A stretch of 64,000 nucleotides of DNA from Pedobacter sp. KBW06 (GCF_003852525.1 NZ_QAJL01000002.1:467039-531038), one strand, 5' to 3'. Counted from the first letter of the stretch, positions 1 to 9,727 are shown. Program-made: numbers and translations. Notes: generated by a model not told the origin, from the sequence alone.

Positions 1-2
1 AA

Positions 3-50
3 ACAGTTCCTCAATCCTCAGAAAAAGAAGGAAAATACAGTTTTAAATAG
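3..50 (+). CDS. possible 3' end of an upstream gene (partial)
   Basis: One plus-strand frame is open from the window edge to a TAG at 48-50, giving a hydrophilic tail (TVPQSSEKEGKYSFK). A strong bidirectional hairpin follows at once, as expected for a gene ending here. Only 15 residues are visible, so the product cannot be named and the frame could be chance. Confidence 0.3.
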   Translation, partial: TVPQSSEKEGKYSFK

Positions 51-66
51 TCTCCAAAAAAGGTGT

Positions 67-103
67 AAAAAAAACGCAGAATTTCTTCTGCGTTTTTTTT
101 TAT
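67..103. terminator. bidirectional intrinsic terminator
   Basis: ACGCAGAA (74-81) pairs with TTCTGCGT (86-93). An A-run lies on the left and a T-run on the right, so it can end fabG on the minus strand and any plus-strand gene entering from the left. Confidence 0.8.
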
Positions 104-132
104 TTAAGAACCCTTTATCGGGGTTGATTTAT

Positions 133-876
133 CTACAACATTCCTCCGCAAACAGACAATACCTGTCCGGTTACATAAGCACTCATGTCTGAAGCTAAAA
201 ACACGCAAACATTTGCCACATCTTCAGGTTCTCCTGCTCTTTTCAATGGAATGCCTTCTTCCCAGCCTTTAACCACTTTAGGATCCAGTACATCAGTCAT
301 TTCAGTACGGATAAATCCTGGAGCAACCACATTGGTACGGATATTACGGGAACCCAATTCTTTAGCTAAGGATTTAGAGAAACCAATAATTCCTGCCTTT
401 GAAGCTGCATAGTTTGCCTGACCGGCATTTCCCTGAACACCAACTACAGAGCTCATATTAATGATCGATCCTTTACGGACTTTCATCATTACTTTAGAAG
501 CAGCCTTAGAAACATTAAATACGGATTTAAGGTTCACATTGATCACCTCATCCCAGTTCTCTTCGCTCATGCGCATCAATAAACCGTCTTTAGTGATTCC
601 AGCATTGTTCACTACAATATCTAAAGCGCCGAAATCAGCAACAATATCATTGATTAGTTTTTCTGCTTCATCAAATTTAGAAGCATCCGAACGGTATCCT
701 TTAACCTGAGTACCGAAGCCTTGCAGCTCCTGCTCTAATGCCTGGCCTTTTTCTACTGAGGACAGATAAGTAAAAGCAACGTTTGCACCCTGCTCCGCAA
801 ATTTCTCCGCAATCTTGCGGCCTATTCCTTTAGAAGCACCGGTGATTAATGCTGTTTTTCCTTCTAGTAATTTCAT
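133..876 (-). CDS. fabG: 3-oxoacyl-[acyl-carrier-protein] reductase FabG
   Basis: NADPH-dependent short-chain dehydrogenase that reduces beta-ketoacyl-ACP in the type II fatty acid elongation cycle in the cytoplasm. At 247 residues it has the family's usual length. The TGASKGIG dinucleotide loop sits at residues 12-19, the NNAG motif near residue 90, and the Ser-Tyr-Lys catalytic set falls in SSVVGVQGNAGQANYAASK. The C-terminal YVTGQVLSVCGGM matches FabG rather than a general SDR. It stands alone between a terminator and aguA, with no other fab genes nearby. Another SDR reductase is possible but less likely. Confidence 0.93.
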   Translation of the reverse strand: MKLLEGKTALITGASKGIGRKIAEKFAEQGANVAFTYLSSVEKGQALEQELQGFGTQVKGYRSDASKFDEAEKLINDIVADFGALDIVVNNAGITKDGLLMRMSEENWDEVINVNLKSVFNVSKAASKVMMKVRKGSIINMSSVVGVQGNAGQANYAASKAGIIGFSKSLAKELGSRNIRTNVVAPGFIRTEMTDVLDPKVVKGWEEGIPLKRAGEPEDVANVCVFLASDMSAYVTGQVLSVCGGML

Positions 877-931
877 CGTAAATATGTTTGGTTATGAAAA
901 TATTTTGTTTTTGTTTTGTTGTTTGTAATCC

Positions 932-1984
932 TTAAATCGCAGGCTCCTGCTGACTCAGACAGTGAAAACTACCCAGTCCCCAGATGATATCCGTAGAATC
1001 AATACCTACTACTTTTCTATCCGGGAAAACATCCTGAATAATCTTCAGCGCTTTCTCATCATTCACATCCCTGAATGTAGGCACAATAACCGAAGTATTG
1101 GCAATATAGAAGTTGGCATAAGAAGCCGGTAAACGGGTATCCTCATGAATCACCGGTGAAGGCATAGGAAGCTTAACAATGTTCAATGGCTTACCATTTA
1201 ACAAACGCATCTCTTTTAATGCCGCCAGGTTCTCCTGTAACAGGATATAATTCTCATCCAGAGGATTACTCTCCACTACCGTTAAAACGGTGTCCTCGTT
1301 TACAAAACGGGTAATATCATCGATATGTCCGTCTGTGTCATCTCCAACAATACCATCACCCAGCCAAAGTACTTGTTCAGCACCATAAAACTCCAGCAAA
1401 TATTGTTCAATCACTTCTTTTGTCAGATGTGGATTTCTGTTCTTGTTCAATAAACAAGCCGTAGTGGTCAGGATGGTTCCTGCACCATTGAATTCAACAG
1501 ATCCACCCTCCATCACAATTTCAGGAAGATAAAGCGGGAGGTTAAAATGGTTGGCGATTTTAGTAGGAATCACATCATCCAGATCGAATGGCGGATATTT
1601 ACCACCCCAGGCATTGTAACCCCAGTCTACCACAGCTTTCTGATCCTGTGCCTCATTTAATAAAAATGCAGGCCCATGATCCCTGCACCAGGCATCATTG
1701 GTAGGATTCAGGTAAAACTCAACCTGACTCAGATCTGCGCCTACCTTTTCCAGTTCGGAAATGGCAAAAGCTTTGGTTTCTTCATCATTAACGTTAATTC
1801 TTACTTTCTCTCCTTCTGCTACAATTTTGATAAACTGGCAATAAGGAGTGTATATCGTTTCCAGTTTTCCTGGCCAGGATTCTTCCTTATGTGGCCAGCT
1901 TAACCATGTAGCTTCGTGCTTTACCCATTCTGCAGGAAAACGGTATCCTGCTTTTTTGGGGCTATCGTTAAATAGATTCGTCAT
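932..1984 (-). CDS. aguA: agmatine deiminase
   Basis: Converts agmatine to N-carbamoylputrescine and ammonia, the second step of the arginine-decarboxylase route to putrescine. The 350-residue protein shows the guanidino-group-modifying fold: WCRDHGP near residue 100, EGGSVEFNGAGT, DGHIDD, and a C-terminal GSFHCLSQQEP with the probable nucleophile Cys342. The start overlaps the end of aguB by 17 bp, so the pair is almost certainly co-transcribed and translationally coupled, and it catalyses consecutive reactions. A peptidyl-arginine deiminase-like relative is the only serious alternative, and the neighbour argues against it. Confidence 0.95.
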   Translation of the reverse strand: MTNLFNDSPKKAGYRFPAEWVKHEATWLSWPHKEESWPGKLETIYTPYCQFIKIVAEGEKVRINVNDEETKAFAISELEKVGADLSQVEFYLNPTNDAWCRDHGPAFLLNEAQDQKAVVDWGYNAWGGKYPPFDLDDVIPTKIANHFNLPLYLPEIVMEGGSVEFNGAGTILTTTACLLNKNRNPHLTKEVIEQYLLEFYGAEQVLWLGDGIVGDDTDGHIDDITRFVNEDTVLTVVESNPLDENYILLQENLAALKEMRLLNGKPLNIVKLPMPSPVIHEDTRLPASYANFYIANTSVIVPTFRDVNDEKALKIIQDVFPDRKVVGIDSTDIIWGLGSFHCLSQQEPAI

Positions 1985-2843
1985 CTATATATCTTTTGGT
2001 GATTTGTGAATAACTATCGATACGTCTGTCGCGTAAAAATGGCCAGTGCGTCCTGTAGCTGTCGGATTTCGACAGGTCCAGTTCTACTACTTTTAATTCT
2101 TCTTTGCTATGGTCTGCCTGATACAATATCGTTCCGAATGGATTAGATACGAATGATCCTCCCCAGAAAGCGACTCCTGCCTCTTCACCTACCCTGTTAA
2201 TGCTCACTACCGGAACACCATTTGCGATAGAATGAGAACGCTGGATGGTTTGCCATGCATTATATTGTTCCACATTGGTTGCTTCGTCCTGAGTAGTTGC
2301 CCAGCCAATAGCAGTCGGGTAAACCAGGAAGTCCGCGCCCATTAAAGCAGTCAAACGTGCTGCTTCAGGATACCACTGATCCCAACAGATCAACACACCT
2401 ATTTTAGCGAATTTGGTTTTAAATACTTTATAGCCTAAATCACCGGGAGTGAAATAAAACTTCTCATAAAAACCAGGATCATCGGGAATATGCATCTTAC
2501 GATATTTACCCAGGTAAGCACCATCAGCATCCAATACAGCTGTCGTATTATGGTATAAGCCTTCCGCTCTTTTCTCGAATAAAGAAGCAACAATGACCAC
2601 ATTCAGCTCAGCTGCAACTTTCGACAACACATCTGTTGATGGGCCGGGAATAGATTCTGCCAGTTTGAAGTTTTCATAATTCTCTTCATCGCAGAAATAC
2701 AATGAAGTAAATAGTTCCTGCAAGCACACCACCTGTGCGCCCATAGCGGCGATCTCTCTGATCTTAAGGATCGCCTTATCTAAATTCTCTTGTTTATTAC
2801 CGGTGCAACTCATTTGCACCAATCCAACCTGTACTTTAGCCAT
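1968..2843 (-). CDS. aguB: N-carbamoylputrescine amidase
   Basis: Nitrilase-superfamily hydrolase that turns N-carbamoylputrescine into putrescine, CO2 and ammonia. The Glu-Lys-Cys triad is visible as LQELFT (Glu43), KYRKMHIPDD and VLICWDQWYPE. At 291 residues it has the family length. It lies directly upstream of and overlaps aguA, giving a two-gene putrescine module. A TAACTTTG -7 box on the minus strand lies about 20 nt before the ATG, so the operon may have its own promoter inside the gap after the cysteine-rich gene. Confidence 0.95.
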   Translation of the reverse strand: MAKVQVGLVQMSCTGNKQENLDKAILKIREIAAMGAQVVCLQELFTSLYFCDEENYENFKLAESIPGPSTDVLSKVAAELNVVIVASLFEKRAEGLYHNTTAVLDADGAYLGKYRKMHIPDDPGFYEKFYFTPGDLGYKVFKTKFAKIGVLICWDQWYPEAARLTALMGADFLVYPTAIGWATTQDEATNVEQYNAWQTIQRSHSIANGVPVVSINRVGEEAGVAFWGGSFVSNPFGTILYQADHSKEELKVVELDLSKSDSYRTHWPFLRDRRIDSYSQITKRYIDDESI

Positions 2844-2862
2844 TCTATGAAATTTTGTGAGA

Positions 2863-2870
2863 CAAAGTTA
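2863..2870 (-). promoter_or_regulatory. putative -7 promoter box of aguBA
   Basis: On the minus strand this reads TAACTTTG, a perfect match to the Bacteroidota TAnnTTTG consensus, about 20 nt before the aguB start. No clear -33 TTTG was found at the usual distance. Confidence 0.5.
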
Positions 2871-2888
2871 GCAGAAAATAATTTCTTT

Positions 2889-3092
2889 TCAGGAAGCCAC
2901 CATCTCCCTGTACTCACCCTGAAGTTCAAACAGGCATTTAGCACAAAGACAGCCATCGTAAAGCTCGCTGATGTATTGCACTTCGTTAAGATTGAGTTGC
3001 ACCACACTACACTGACATTTGGTGTAGGAGTTGGCCTTACACTCTATTGGTGTACCGCAACGCTCGCAGGGAATGATTTCGTGTTTGGCCAT
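2889..3092 (-). CDS. small cysteine-rich CWC-family protein
   Basis: A 67-residue protein with seven cysteines arranged as CERCGTPIEC, KCQC and CLCAKC, a pattern that suggests metal binding (a small zinc-ribbon-like fold). It resembles the cysteine-rich CWC proteins common in Bacteroidota, whose function is not known. It precedes aguB by 45 bp on the same strand, so read-through is possible. The start is supported by a TATCTTTG box a few bases upstream. No signal peptide is present, so it is presumably cytoplasmic. Confidence 0.75.
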   Translation of the reverse strand: MAKHEIIPCERCGTPIECKANSYTKCQCSVVQLNLNEVQYISELYDGCLCAKCLFELQGEYREMVAS

Positions 3093-3099
3093 TATTTTA

Positions 3100-3107
3100 C
3101 AAAGATA
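3100..3107 (-). promoter_or_regulatory. putative -7 promoter box of the cysteine-rich gene
   Basis: The minus strand reads TATCTTTG (TAnnTTTG consensus) only eight bases before the ATG, implying a very short leader. It sits at the edge of the 11-bp repeat array. Confidence 0.45.
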
Positions 3108-3176
3108 CGAGATCCTGATTTAAGGTGTAGATGCGTTAATAAAAATGACAAAGTGCTTATTTTCAATCAAAAAGCA

Positions 3177-3848
3177 TGTTGATAACTCTGTGGGGAACCT
3201 GTTTACAACCTGTGAGCAAGCTGTTTGTAACCTGTTTATAAGCTGTGGGTAACTCCGAATAGCTGTGGGAAACCATTAATACAGGAATATTCCCTCTATT
3301 TTTCTACTCAAATCCATTGTCTAATTTTTCATAAAATCAGAGGGCCAATTACAGTTGCTTTAATCCACATTTGCATTATCGGGAATTTTTTCAGTATTTA
3401 TCCCATTTCTTATAGCAGAAATAAGCCGGTGAATAAGCCCACAAAAAAGTTAGTAAAAAACATAACTCACTCCTATACAACAACAAACAATGTTGATAAC
3501 CCTGTGGGGAACCTGTTGACAAGCTGTGGGGAAGCTGTGAATAGCATGTTTGTAAGCTGTGAGTAACCTATATAGTGCCTGTGGGAAATCTGTGAGCAAC
3601 TTTTCATAGCCGTGGAGAACTACAAATTTAGCGTGGAAAACATGTGAATAAGCAAAAAGCACCCATCACGAAGCATGTGGATAACTATGTGGGAAACCAC
3701 AATTATGCTGTTGGGAACGCGTTAAGAACCTGTTGGCAAACTATAAAAAACAGTGAATAAACGTGAATAATCATGTTTAAAATGTGCAGAAAGAAGGCAT
3801 TGGATGTTTACAAGCTGTTCACAACCCGATTTTAGAATGTGGATAACT
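3177..3848 (+). repeat. array of ~30 DnaA-box-like 11-bp units (candidate origin or DnaA-binding locus)
   Basis: Units of the form TGTkgrnAAcC, all in one orientation, start at 3177, 3189, 3200, 3211, 3222, 3233, 3244 and 3264. A second block starts at 3491, 3503, 3514, 3525, 3536, 3547, 3558, 3580, 3591, 3611, 3632 and 3643. A looser block starts at 3676, 3688, 3709, 3720, 3731, 3752, 3762, 3774, 3805, 3816 and 3838. Most steps are exactly 11 bp, or close to a multiple of it (20-22 bp). The units at 3676 and 3838 contain TGTGGATAA, the reverse complement of the consensus DnaA box TTATCCACA; the others are one- to three-mismatch variants. An AT-rich spacer (about 3275-3490) separates the first two blocks. 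No credible gene lies in 3093-3911. Nine-mers two bases apart in one orientation are known from low-affinity DnaA arrays in E. coli oriC; a role here is inference. Confidence 0.8.
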
Positions 3849-3855
3849 CATGCAC

Positions 3856-3889
3856 AAAAAAAAGGGGCAAGATGAAATCTTACCCCTTT
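3856..3889 (-). terminator. intrinsic terminator of nrdA
   Basis: Read on the minus strand, AAAGGGGtAAGAT pairs with ATCTTgCCCCTTT and is followed by a T-run. It ends the nrdBA transcript just before the 11-bp array. Confidence 0.75.
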
Positions 3890-3911
3890 ATATATTAATT
3901 GTTAGAAGGAA

Positions 3912-6290
3912 TTAACCTGAACAGCTGATACAGCCTTCTTCCATTGAACAAACCGGTCCGTCAGTGATTTCTTCCACCACCTGCTCGATATGTTCCGGAA
4001 TTACCGGCTCCATGTTTTTACCAGCCTGGTTCTCTACAGTAAATTTAACTGCCTGAGAAGCTGCTTGTGTACGTAAGTAATACATACCGGTTTTCAATCC
4101 TTTCTTCCATGCATAGAAGTGCATTGAAGTCAGTTTCGAAGTATTCGGTGCATTGATAAACAAGTTTAGGGATTGCGACTGACAGATATAAGCGCCTCTG
4201 TCGGCAGCCATGTCAATAATGCTGCGCATTTTAATTTCCCAAACTGTTTTGTACAATTCTTTGATATAATCAGGAATCTCAGCGATGTCCTGGATGGAAC
4301 CGTTCGCTAAAATGATTCTGTCTTTCATTGCAGGAGTCCAAAGACCTAAAGCAACAAGATCTTTCAACAAGTGTTTGTTCACCACGATGAACTCTCCGCT
4401 CAATACCCTTCTTGTATATATGTTAGAAGTATACGGCTCAAAGCACTCATTATTACCCAAAATCTGCGAAGTAGATGCTGTAGGCATTGGTGCCACTAAA
4501 AGCGAGTTATACACCCCGTCTTTTACTACTTTCTTACGTAATGTTTCCCAATCCCAACGGTTGCTGCTTGGTTTTACATCCCAAAGGTCAAACTGGAATT
4601 TACCTTTCGATAAAGGAGATCCTTTAAACGTCTCGTAAGGTCCATTGATTACCGCAAGGTCATGTGAAGCAGTCATTGCTGCGAAATAGATCGTTTCGAA
4701 GATTTCTTTATTCAATTCACGTGCACCTTCACTTTCGAAAGGCAAGCGCATCAAGATAAAGGCATCCGCTAATCCCTGCACACCTAAACCAATTGGTCTG
4801 TGACGCATGTTGGAGTTTTTAGCCTCTTCAACAGGATAATAGTTATAATCGATGATTTTATTCAGGTTTAAAGTTGCCTGATAAGTCACATCATATAATC
4901 TCTGGTGATCGAATTCACCATTGATCACATATCTTGGCAAAGCCAGTGAAGCTAAGTTACATACTGCAACTTCATCTTTCGAAGTATACTCGATGATCTC
5001 TGTACAAAGGTTGGAACTTTTGATCGTACCCAGGTTTTGCTGGTTTGATTTGCTGTTGGCAGCATCTTTATACAGCAAGTAAGGAGTACCTGTCTCAATC
5101 TGTGAATCCAGGATGGCGAACCATAATTCCTGAGCTTTGATCGTTTTACGTGCTCTTCCTTCTTTTTCGTAACGCTCGTATAAATCTTCGAATTCTTTAC
5201 CGAAGCAATCAGCTAATCCCGGTGCTTCATGCGGACAGAATAAACTCCAGTCAGCATTTTCTTCTACACGTTTCATGAACAAGTCACAAACCCAAAGTGC
5301 ATAGAATAAATCACGGGCACGAAGCTCTTCTTTACCATGGTTTTTACGAAGGTCAAGGAAACTAAATACATCTGCATGCCAAGGCTCTAAGTAAATTGCA
5401 AAGGCACCTTTACGTTTACCTCCACCCTGATCTACGTAACGCGCAGTATCATTGAATACTTTTAACATTGGAACGATACCGTTACTTGTTCCATTGGTAC
5501 CACCAATATAAGAACCTGTTGCACGGATATTGTGAATGCTCAATCCGATACCACCTGCACTTTGTGAAATCTTAGCCGTTTGTTTTAACGTATCATAAAT
5601 TCCTTCAATACTGTCATCCTGCATTGTTAATAAGAAACAAGAAGACATTTGAGGTTTTGGAGTAGCGGCATTAAATAAAGTTGGAGTCGCATGCGTAAAC
5701 CAACGTTCGCTCATCAGATTATAAGTTTTGATTACGCTGTCGATATCACCTTTGTGGATACCTACAGAAACCCTCATGAATAAATGTTGAGGACGCTCTA
5801 CGATCTGACCTTCAATTTTCAACAGGTATGATTTCTCTAATGTTTTGAAACCGAAGTAGTCAAAACCAAAATCTCTGTCGTAAATGATGGTACTGTCAAG
5901 AATATCTGCATTCTCTTTAATTACTTCCCATACATCATCAGCGATCAATGATGCATTTTTATCTGTTTTGGAATCTACATACAGATACAACATTTCCATC
6001 GTTTTTGAGAACGACTTCGTGGTATTTTTATGAAGATTGGAAACCGCAATACGGGAAGCCAGCAAAGCGTAGTCAGGATGCTTTGTGGTTAAAGAAGCTG
6101 CAGTTTCAGCGGCAAGGTTATCCAGTTCTGAAGTAGTCACTCCATCATATAAACCTTCGATTACCTTTTTAGCAACATCGATCGGATCCACCAGTTCGAC
6201 ATTAAAGCCATAACATAACTTTTCGATACGAGCGGTGATCTTATCGAATCTTACCGCTTCTTTACGGCCATCTCTTTTTATTACAAACAT
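3912..6290 (-). CDS. nrdA: ribonucleoside-diphosphate reductase alpha subunit (class Ia)
   Basis: Large catalytic subunit that reduces ribonucleoside diphosphates to deoxy forms using a radical delivered from NrdB. The 792-residue chain begins with an ATP-cone (residues 1-95, [10 protein letters not shown]), the allosteric activity site. MSSCFLL and VCNLAS carry the redox cysteine pair, SNLCTEI the thiyl-radical cysteine, and the C-terminal GCISCSG (Cys787 and Cys790) is the swinging thioredoxin/glutaredoxin-reducible pair. It lies 73 bp downstream of nrdB on the same strand and is followed by a terminator. Confidence 0.97.
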   Translation of the reverse strand: MFVIKRDGRKEAVRFDKITARIEKLCYGFNVELVDPIDVAKKVIEGLYDGVTTSELDNLAAETAASLTTKHPDYALLASRIAVSNLHKNTTKSFSKTMEMLYLYVDSKTDKNASLIADDVWEVIKENADILDSTIIYDRDFGFDYFGFKTLEKSYLLKIEGQIVERPQHLFMRVSVGIHKGDIDSVIKTYNLMSERWFTHATPTLFNAATPKPQMSSCFLLTMQDDSIEGIYDTLKQTAKISQSAGGIGLSIHNIRATGSYIGGTNGTSNGIVPMLKVFNDTARYVDQGGGKRKGAFAIYLEPWHADVFSFLDLRKNHGKEELRARDLFYALWVCDLFMKRVEENADWSLFCPHEAPGLADCFGKEFEDLYERYEKEGRARKTIKAQELWFAILDSQIETGTPYLLYKDAANSKSNQQNLGTIKSSNLCTEIIEYTSKDEVAVCNLASLALPRYVINGEFDHQRLYDVTYQATLNLNKIIDYNYYPVEEAKNSNMRHRPIGLGVQGLADAFILMRLPFESEGARELNKEIFETIYFAAMTASHDLAVINGPYETFKGSPLSKGKFQFDLWDVKPSSNRWDWETLRKKVVKDGVYNSLLVAPMPTASTSQILGNNECFEPYTSNIYTRRVLSGEFIVVNKHLLKDLVALGLWTPAMKDRIILANGSIQDIAEIPDYIKELYKTVWEIKMRSIIDMAADRGAYICQSQSLNLFINAPNTSKLTSMHFYAWKKGLKTGMYYLRTQAASQAVKFTVENQAGKNMEPVIPEHIEQVVEEITDGPVCSMEEGCISCSG

Positions 6291-6363
6291 ATTTTTCAGG
6301 TATTTAAAGGTGCATATTGCCTTGTGATGAGCAAGCCAGCATCGGCACCAAATTTCTAATTAT

Positions 6364-7344
6364 TTAAAAATCGTCGTCCAGGGAGAATGCGGCAGCCTTA
6401 TCTTCTGTTGAAGTCAGTACACCACTCTTCTGGTAATCCCCTACTCTTTTCTCAAAGAAGTTGGTTTTTCCCTGAAGAGAGATCATCTCCATAAAGTCAA
6501 ACGGATTTGTCGCATTATATATTTTGGTATAGCCCAATTCCTGTAACCATCTGTCGGCCACAAACTCAATGTACTGAGACATCAGCTTCGCATTCATTCC
6601 AATCAGTGCTACCGGAAGCGCATCTGTTACAAATTCTTTTTCGATTTCAACCGCATCGCGGATGATGCCATGAACCTGCTCTTCGCTCAGTTTATTTTTA
6701 AGCATGCCGTACAACAGACAGGCGAATTCACAGTGCGAGCCTTCATCTCTTGAAATCAGCTCATTGCTGAAAGTTAATCCTGGCATTAATCCACGTTTCT
6801 TTAACCAGAAAATCGAGCAGAAACTACCGCTGAAGAAAATTCCTTCTACCGCAGCAAAAGCGACTAAACGCTCGGCAAAGTTTCCATTGTCTATCCAGCG
6901 CAATGCCCACTCTGCTTTTCTTTTTACACAAGGAACTGTTTCTATAGCGTGGAACAACCTGTCTTTTTCATCAGGATCTTTGATATACGTATCGATCAGT
7001 AAGGCGTAAGTCTCAGAGTGGATATTTTCCATCATGATCTGAAAACCATAGAAACAACGTGCTTCAGGAAGCTGAACTTCACTCATAAAGTTCACCGCAA
7101 GGTTTTCATTTACAATTCCGTCACTGGCTGAGAAGAAGGCTAAAATATGAGAAATAAAGTGTCTTTCACCATCGTTAAGATTGTCCCAATGCTTCTGATC
7201 ATCCGAAAGGTCGATTTCCTCTGCTGTCCAAAAACTTGCTTCACTCTTCTTATACATTTCCCAGATTTCAGGATATTTAATCGGCAAAAGAACAAAACGA
7301 TCTTTGTTTTCTTTTAATAATACTTCTTCTTCTTGCATAAGCAT
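6364..7344 (-). CDS. nrdB: ribonucleoside-diphosphate reductase beta subunit (class Ia)
   Basis: Small subunit that houses the di-iron centre and stable tyrosyl radical. Iron ligands and radical site are visible as Asp45 and the block Glu106-x2-His109-x3-Tyr113 (ENIHSETY), followed by a later Glu and the EGSHCEF motif. The length of 326 residues is typical for NrdB of this group. A second in-frame ATG six bases downstream (7338) gives MQEEEV and could be the true start. It is first in the nrdB-nrdA operon. Confidence 0.96.
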   Translation of the reverse strand: MLMQEEEVLLKENKDRFVLLPIKYPEIWEMYKKSEASFWTAEEIDLSDDQKHWDNLNDGERHFISHILAFFSASDGIVNENLAVNFMSEVQLPEARCFYGFQIMMENIHSETYALLIDTYIKDPDEKDRLFHAIETVPCVKRKAEWALRWIDNGNFAERLVAFAAVEGIFFSGSFCSIFWLKKRGLMPGLTFSNELISRDEGSHCEFACLLYGMLKNKLSEEQVHGIIRDAVEIEKEFVTDALPVALIGMNAKLMSQYIEFVADRWLQELGYTKIYNATNPFDFMEMISLQGKTNFFEKRVGDYQKSGVLTSTEDKAAAFSLDDDF

Positions 7345-7723
7345 CTTTTTAATAGGTAAATGTATAGGATAATTGAAAAGTCTTTAAAAATTCCAGCAGC
7401 CGTGCAATCCGTACCTAGTTTTAAAAAGATGAAAAGAAATCGAATCTTATAACAGCCTTAAGCAACTAAATATTAAACCTTTAACTAAAAATCTGGATGT
7501 GATTTATTAAAGAACTTTGTAATAACAAATATAAAGTCTGGGACATTGATTCGTGTACATAAGTTGTTAACAAGCGGTCATATTTATCAACACGCTGAAC
7601 AGAATTTGACATACCAGTTACCTTGAAAATTGGTATTTATTTCTTTTTTTCAATTCCGGAACTTTGGCCGCAATGTTAATAAATATAGGGAAACTGACTA
7701 TAGCCGCTTTAAAGTTAAAAAAG
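7345..7723. other. 379-bp gap holding the nrdBA leader
   Basis: No gene is seen. It contains a minus-strand TATATTTG box at 7526-7533 that could drive nrdBA with a leader of about 175 nt. It also contains TTATCAACA at 7584-7592, one mismatch from a DnaA box and the same 9-mer (reversed) that opens both main blocks of the 3.2-3.6 kb array. No NrdR-type paired boxes were recognised by eye. Confidence 0.5.
7526..7533 (-). promoter_or_regulatory. putative -7 promoter box of nrdBA
   Basis: The minus strand reads TATATTTG, matching TAnnTTTG. No convincing -33 element is visible and the implied leader is long, so this is tentative. Confidence 0.35.
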
Positions 7724-8122
7724 CTATTCTCTGTGAAGCTGGTAGCTGATCTCTACCTTTGAATGTCCCATCCTGTAGAAGCCTAGTTTTTTTGCGGCTC
7801 CGGCGGAAAGATCGATGATGTATTTTCTGCTATGCGGACCTCTGTCGTTCACTTTCACATCGACAGATTTACCGTTAGATAGATTGGTTACTTTTACTAC
7901 AGTTCCGAAAGGTAATGACAAATGTGCTGCAGTCATTTTGCTGGCACGGTACCTCACCCCACTCGTTGTTTTGCGTCCTTCAAATTTCCGGGCATAATAA
8001 GTCGCGTATCCTGTCTTTGTACGAACAGTGGAGTCTGCTTCTGTCTCTTGCTTCCTGAAATTTTCCCGGGCAGAGATGCCCGCGAAAGACAACATAAAAC
8101 ATAAAAATAAACCATACTTCAT
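7724..8122 (-). CDS. RlpA-like septal ring/DPBB domain protein
   Basis: Exported 132-residue protein with a double-psi beta-barrel of the RlpA family: GYATYYARKFEGRKTTSG, LPFGTVVKVTN and VNDRGPH, with the conserved Asp. Characterised RlpA proteins cleave naked glycan strands at the septum; here only the barrel is present and no SPOR domain. The start is placed at 8122 because MKYGLFLCFMLSFAGISA is a signal peptide; the frame stays open upstream to 8251, but that extension is hydrophilic then hydrophobic noise. It follows msrB by 109 bp on the same strand. Confidence 0.8.
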   Translation of the reverse strand: MKYGLFLCFMLSFAGISARENFRKQETEADSTVRTKTGYATYYARKFEGRKTTSGVRYRASKMTAAHLSLPFGTVVKVTNLSNGKSVDVKVNDRGPHSRKYIIDLSAGAAKKLGFYRMGHSKVEISYQLHRE

Positions 8123-8231
8123 ATTTACAATTGTTGGTGAAAGGACAAACATAAGCAAAGTCCACCCGGATAAACAAGAAATGCCCGACAAGTTATCATC
8201 GGGCATCATAGCAATATCATTATAAAACAAA

Positions 8232-8711
8232 CTATTTCTTATCTGGCACAAAACTCATGGAAACCGAGTTCACACAATTGCGTGTATTTTTAGCGGTGAA
8301 GCCTTCTCCAATAAACACATGACCCAGGTGAGCCTTACAATTTGCACATACAATCTCCGTGCGCATGCCATCTGCATCGGGAATTCTTTCCACTGCACCT
8401 TTGATCTCATCGTCAAAACTTGGCCATCCGCATTCCGACTCAAATTTCGACTCAGAACGGTACAATGGCGCATTACAACGTCTGCAGATATAGGTACCCT
8501 TTTCTTTGTTATTCAGTAGTTTTCCTGTACCCGGATATTCCGTACCCTTACGTACAATTACGTCCTCTTCTTCTTTGGTTAATTTATTCCACTCCATATT
8601 CCTGGTTGTTTTTTTTGAATCTTCTTTTTTCTGTTGCTGGGCGCAAGCCATCAGGCTGGTTAAAATTAACAAACCTGCCAGTATAAATGTTTTGTTGATC
8701 AGGGTCTTCAT
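8232..8711 (-). CDS. msrB: lipoprotein peptide-methionine (R)-S-oxide reductase
   Basis: Reduces methionine-R-sulfoxide in oxidised proteins. The mature part is a complete MsrB domain with two zinc CxxC pairs (CRRC and CANC), the CGWPSF motif and the active Cys146 in RNCVNSVSM. The start at 8711 gives a lipoprotein signal ending LMAC (Cys23), so it is predicted to act in the cell envelope rather than the cytoplasm. GAGGAG lies nine bases before this ATG, a Shine-Dalgarno-like sequence that supports it over the ATG eight codons upstream (8735). Confidence 0.9.
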   Translation of the reverse strand: MKTLINKTFILAGLLILTSLMACAQQQKKEDSKKTTRNMEWNKLTKEEEDVIVRKGTEYPGTGKLLNNKEKGTYICRRCNAPLYRSESKFESECGWPSFDDEIKGAVERIPDADGMRTEIVCANCKAHLGHVFIGEGFTAKNTRNCVNSVSMSFVPDKK

Positions 8712-8796
8712 GTGTATCTCCTCTATTTTATACAATATACGGCTAAAGTCTTTTTATAGTTTTAACGCTATGCCATAATTTGGTCATCCTTATCCC

Positions 8797-8833
8797 ATAA
8801 AAAAAGCTCCGATGAAAATTCACCAGAGCTTTT
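8797..8833 (-). terminator. intrinsic terminator of sucD
   Basis: AAAAGCTC and GAGCTTTT arms (8826-8833 and 8802-8809) enclose a 16-base loop; on the minus strand a T-run follows, 20 bp after the sucD stop. Confidence 0.75.
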
Positions 8834-8854
8834 GATTTATACAAGAAGATCTTC

Positions 8855-9727
8855 TTATTTCTTCAACAGTTCAGCCATTGCTTCACCGATTTCAGCAGGA
8901 CTTTCTACTACACGGATACCACATTCAGCCATAATTTTCATTTTTGCTGCGGCAGTATCATCAGCACCGCCAACGATTGCACCTGCATGGCCCATTCTAC
9001 GTCCCGGAGGCGCAGTTTGTCCGGCGATGAATCCTACAACTGGTTTAGTACCATGTTCTTTGATCCAAAGCGCTGCTTCAGCTTCCATACCTCCGCCGAT
9101 TTCACCAATCATGATGATACCTTCAGTTTCAGGATCATTCATCAACAATTCAACCGCCTCTTTAGTAGTTGTACCAATGATTGGGTCACCACCGATACCG
9201 ATAGCTGTAGTAATTCCCAAACCTGCTTTAACTACCTGATCAACGGCTTCGTAAGTCAAAGTACCTGATTTAGACACCACACCAACTGTACCTTTTTTGA
9301 AGATAAAACCTGGCATAATACCGATTTTAGCTTCATCAGCAGTGATGATACCCGGGCAGTTTGGACCGATTAAACGACAATCCCTGTCAGAAATATATTC
9401 TTTTACCTGAATCATATCCTTTGTAGGGATACCTTCAGTAATACAAACGATAACTTTAATTCCTGCTTCAGCAGCTTCCATAATGGCATCTGCAGCAAAA
9501 GCCGGAGGAACGAAAATGATAGATACATTGGCACCGGCTTTATCAACCGCATCTTTTACCGTATTAAATACGGGCCTGTCTAAATGAGTCTGGCCACCTT
9601 TGCCTGGCGTTACACCACCAACAACGTTAGTTCCGTAATCTATCATTTGAGAGGCATGATAAGTACCCTCATTTCCAGTAAAACCCTGAACAATAACTTT
9701 TGAATCCTTATTTACTAAAACACTCAT
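8855..9727 (-). CDS. sucD: succinate--CoA ligase (ADP-forming) alpha subunit
   Basis: TCA-cycle enzyme that couples succinyl-CoA hydrolysis to nucleotide triphosphate synthesis; the alpha subunit binds CoA and carries the phosphohistidine. The 290-residue protein shows the CoA-binding Rossmann start [33 protein letters not shown] and the active-site His in [12 protein letters not shown]. sucC is not adjacent, so the subunits are encoded apart. It has its own promoter and terminator. Confidence 0.96.
   Translation of the reverse strand: MSVLVNKDSKVIVQGFTGNEGTYHASQMIDYGTNVVGGVTPGKGGQTHLDRPVFNTVKDAVDKAGANVSIIFVPPAFAADAIMEAAEAGIKVIVCITEGIPTKDMIQVKEYISDRDCRLIGPNCPGIITADEAKIGIMPGFIFKKGTVGVVSKSGTLTYEAVDQVVKAGLGITTAIGIGGDPIIGTTTKEAVELLMNDPETEGIIMIGEIGGGMEAEAALWIKEHGTKPVVGFIAGQTAPPGRRMGHAGAIVGGADDTAAAKMKIMAECGIRVVESPAEIGEAMAELLKK

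Noticed and set aside
2790..3182. 130-codon plus-strand frame across aguB start and the cysteine-rich gene
   Set aside because: It is antisense to two well-supported genes and shows no family resemblance or start signal.
3450..3662. 70-codon minus-strand open frame inside the 11-bp array
   Set aside because: It only reads through the repeats; composition follows the TGT-AAC units and no protein family, start signal or promoter fits.
3177..3848. Array as a CRISPR
   Set aside because: Units are 11 bp, directly adjacent and degenerate, without long identical repeats or unique 30-bp spacers, and no cas gene is near.
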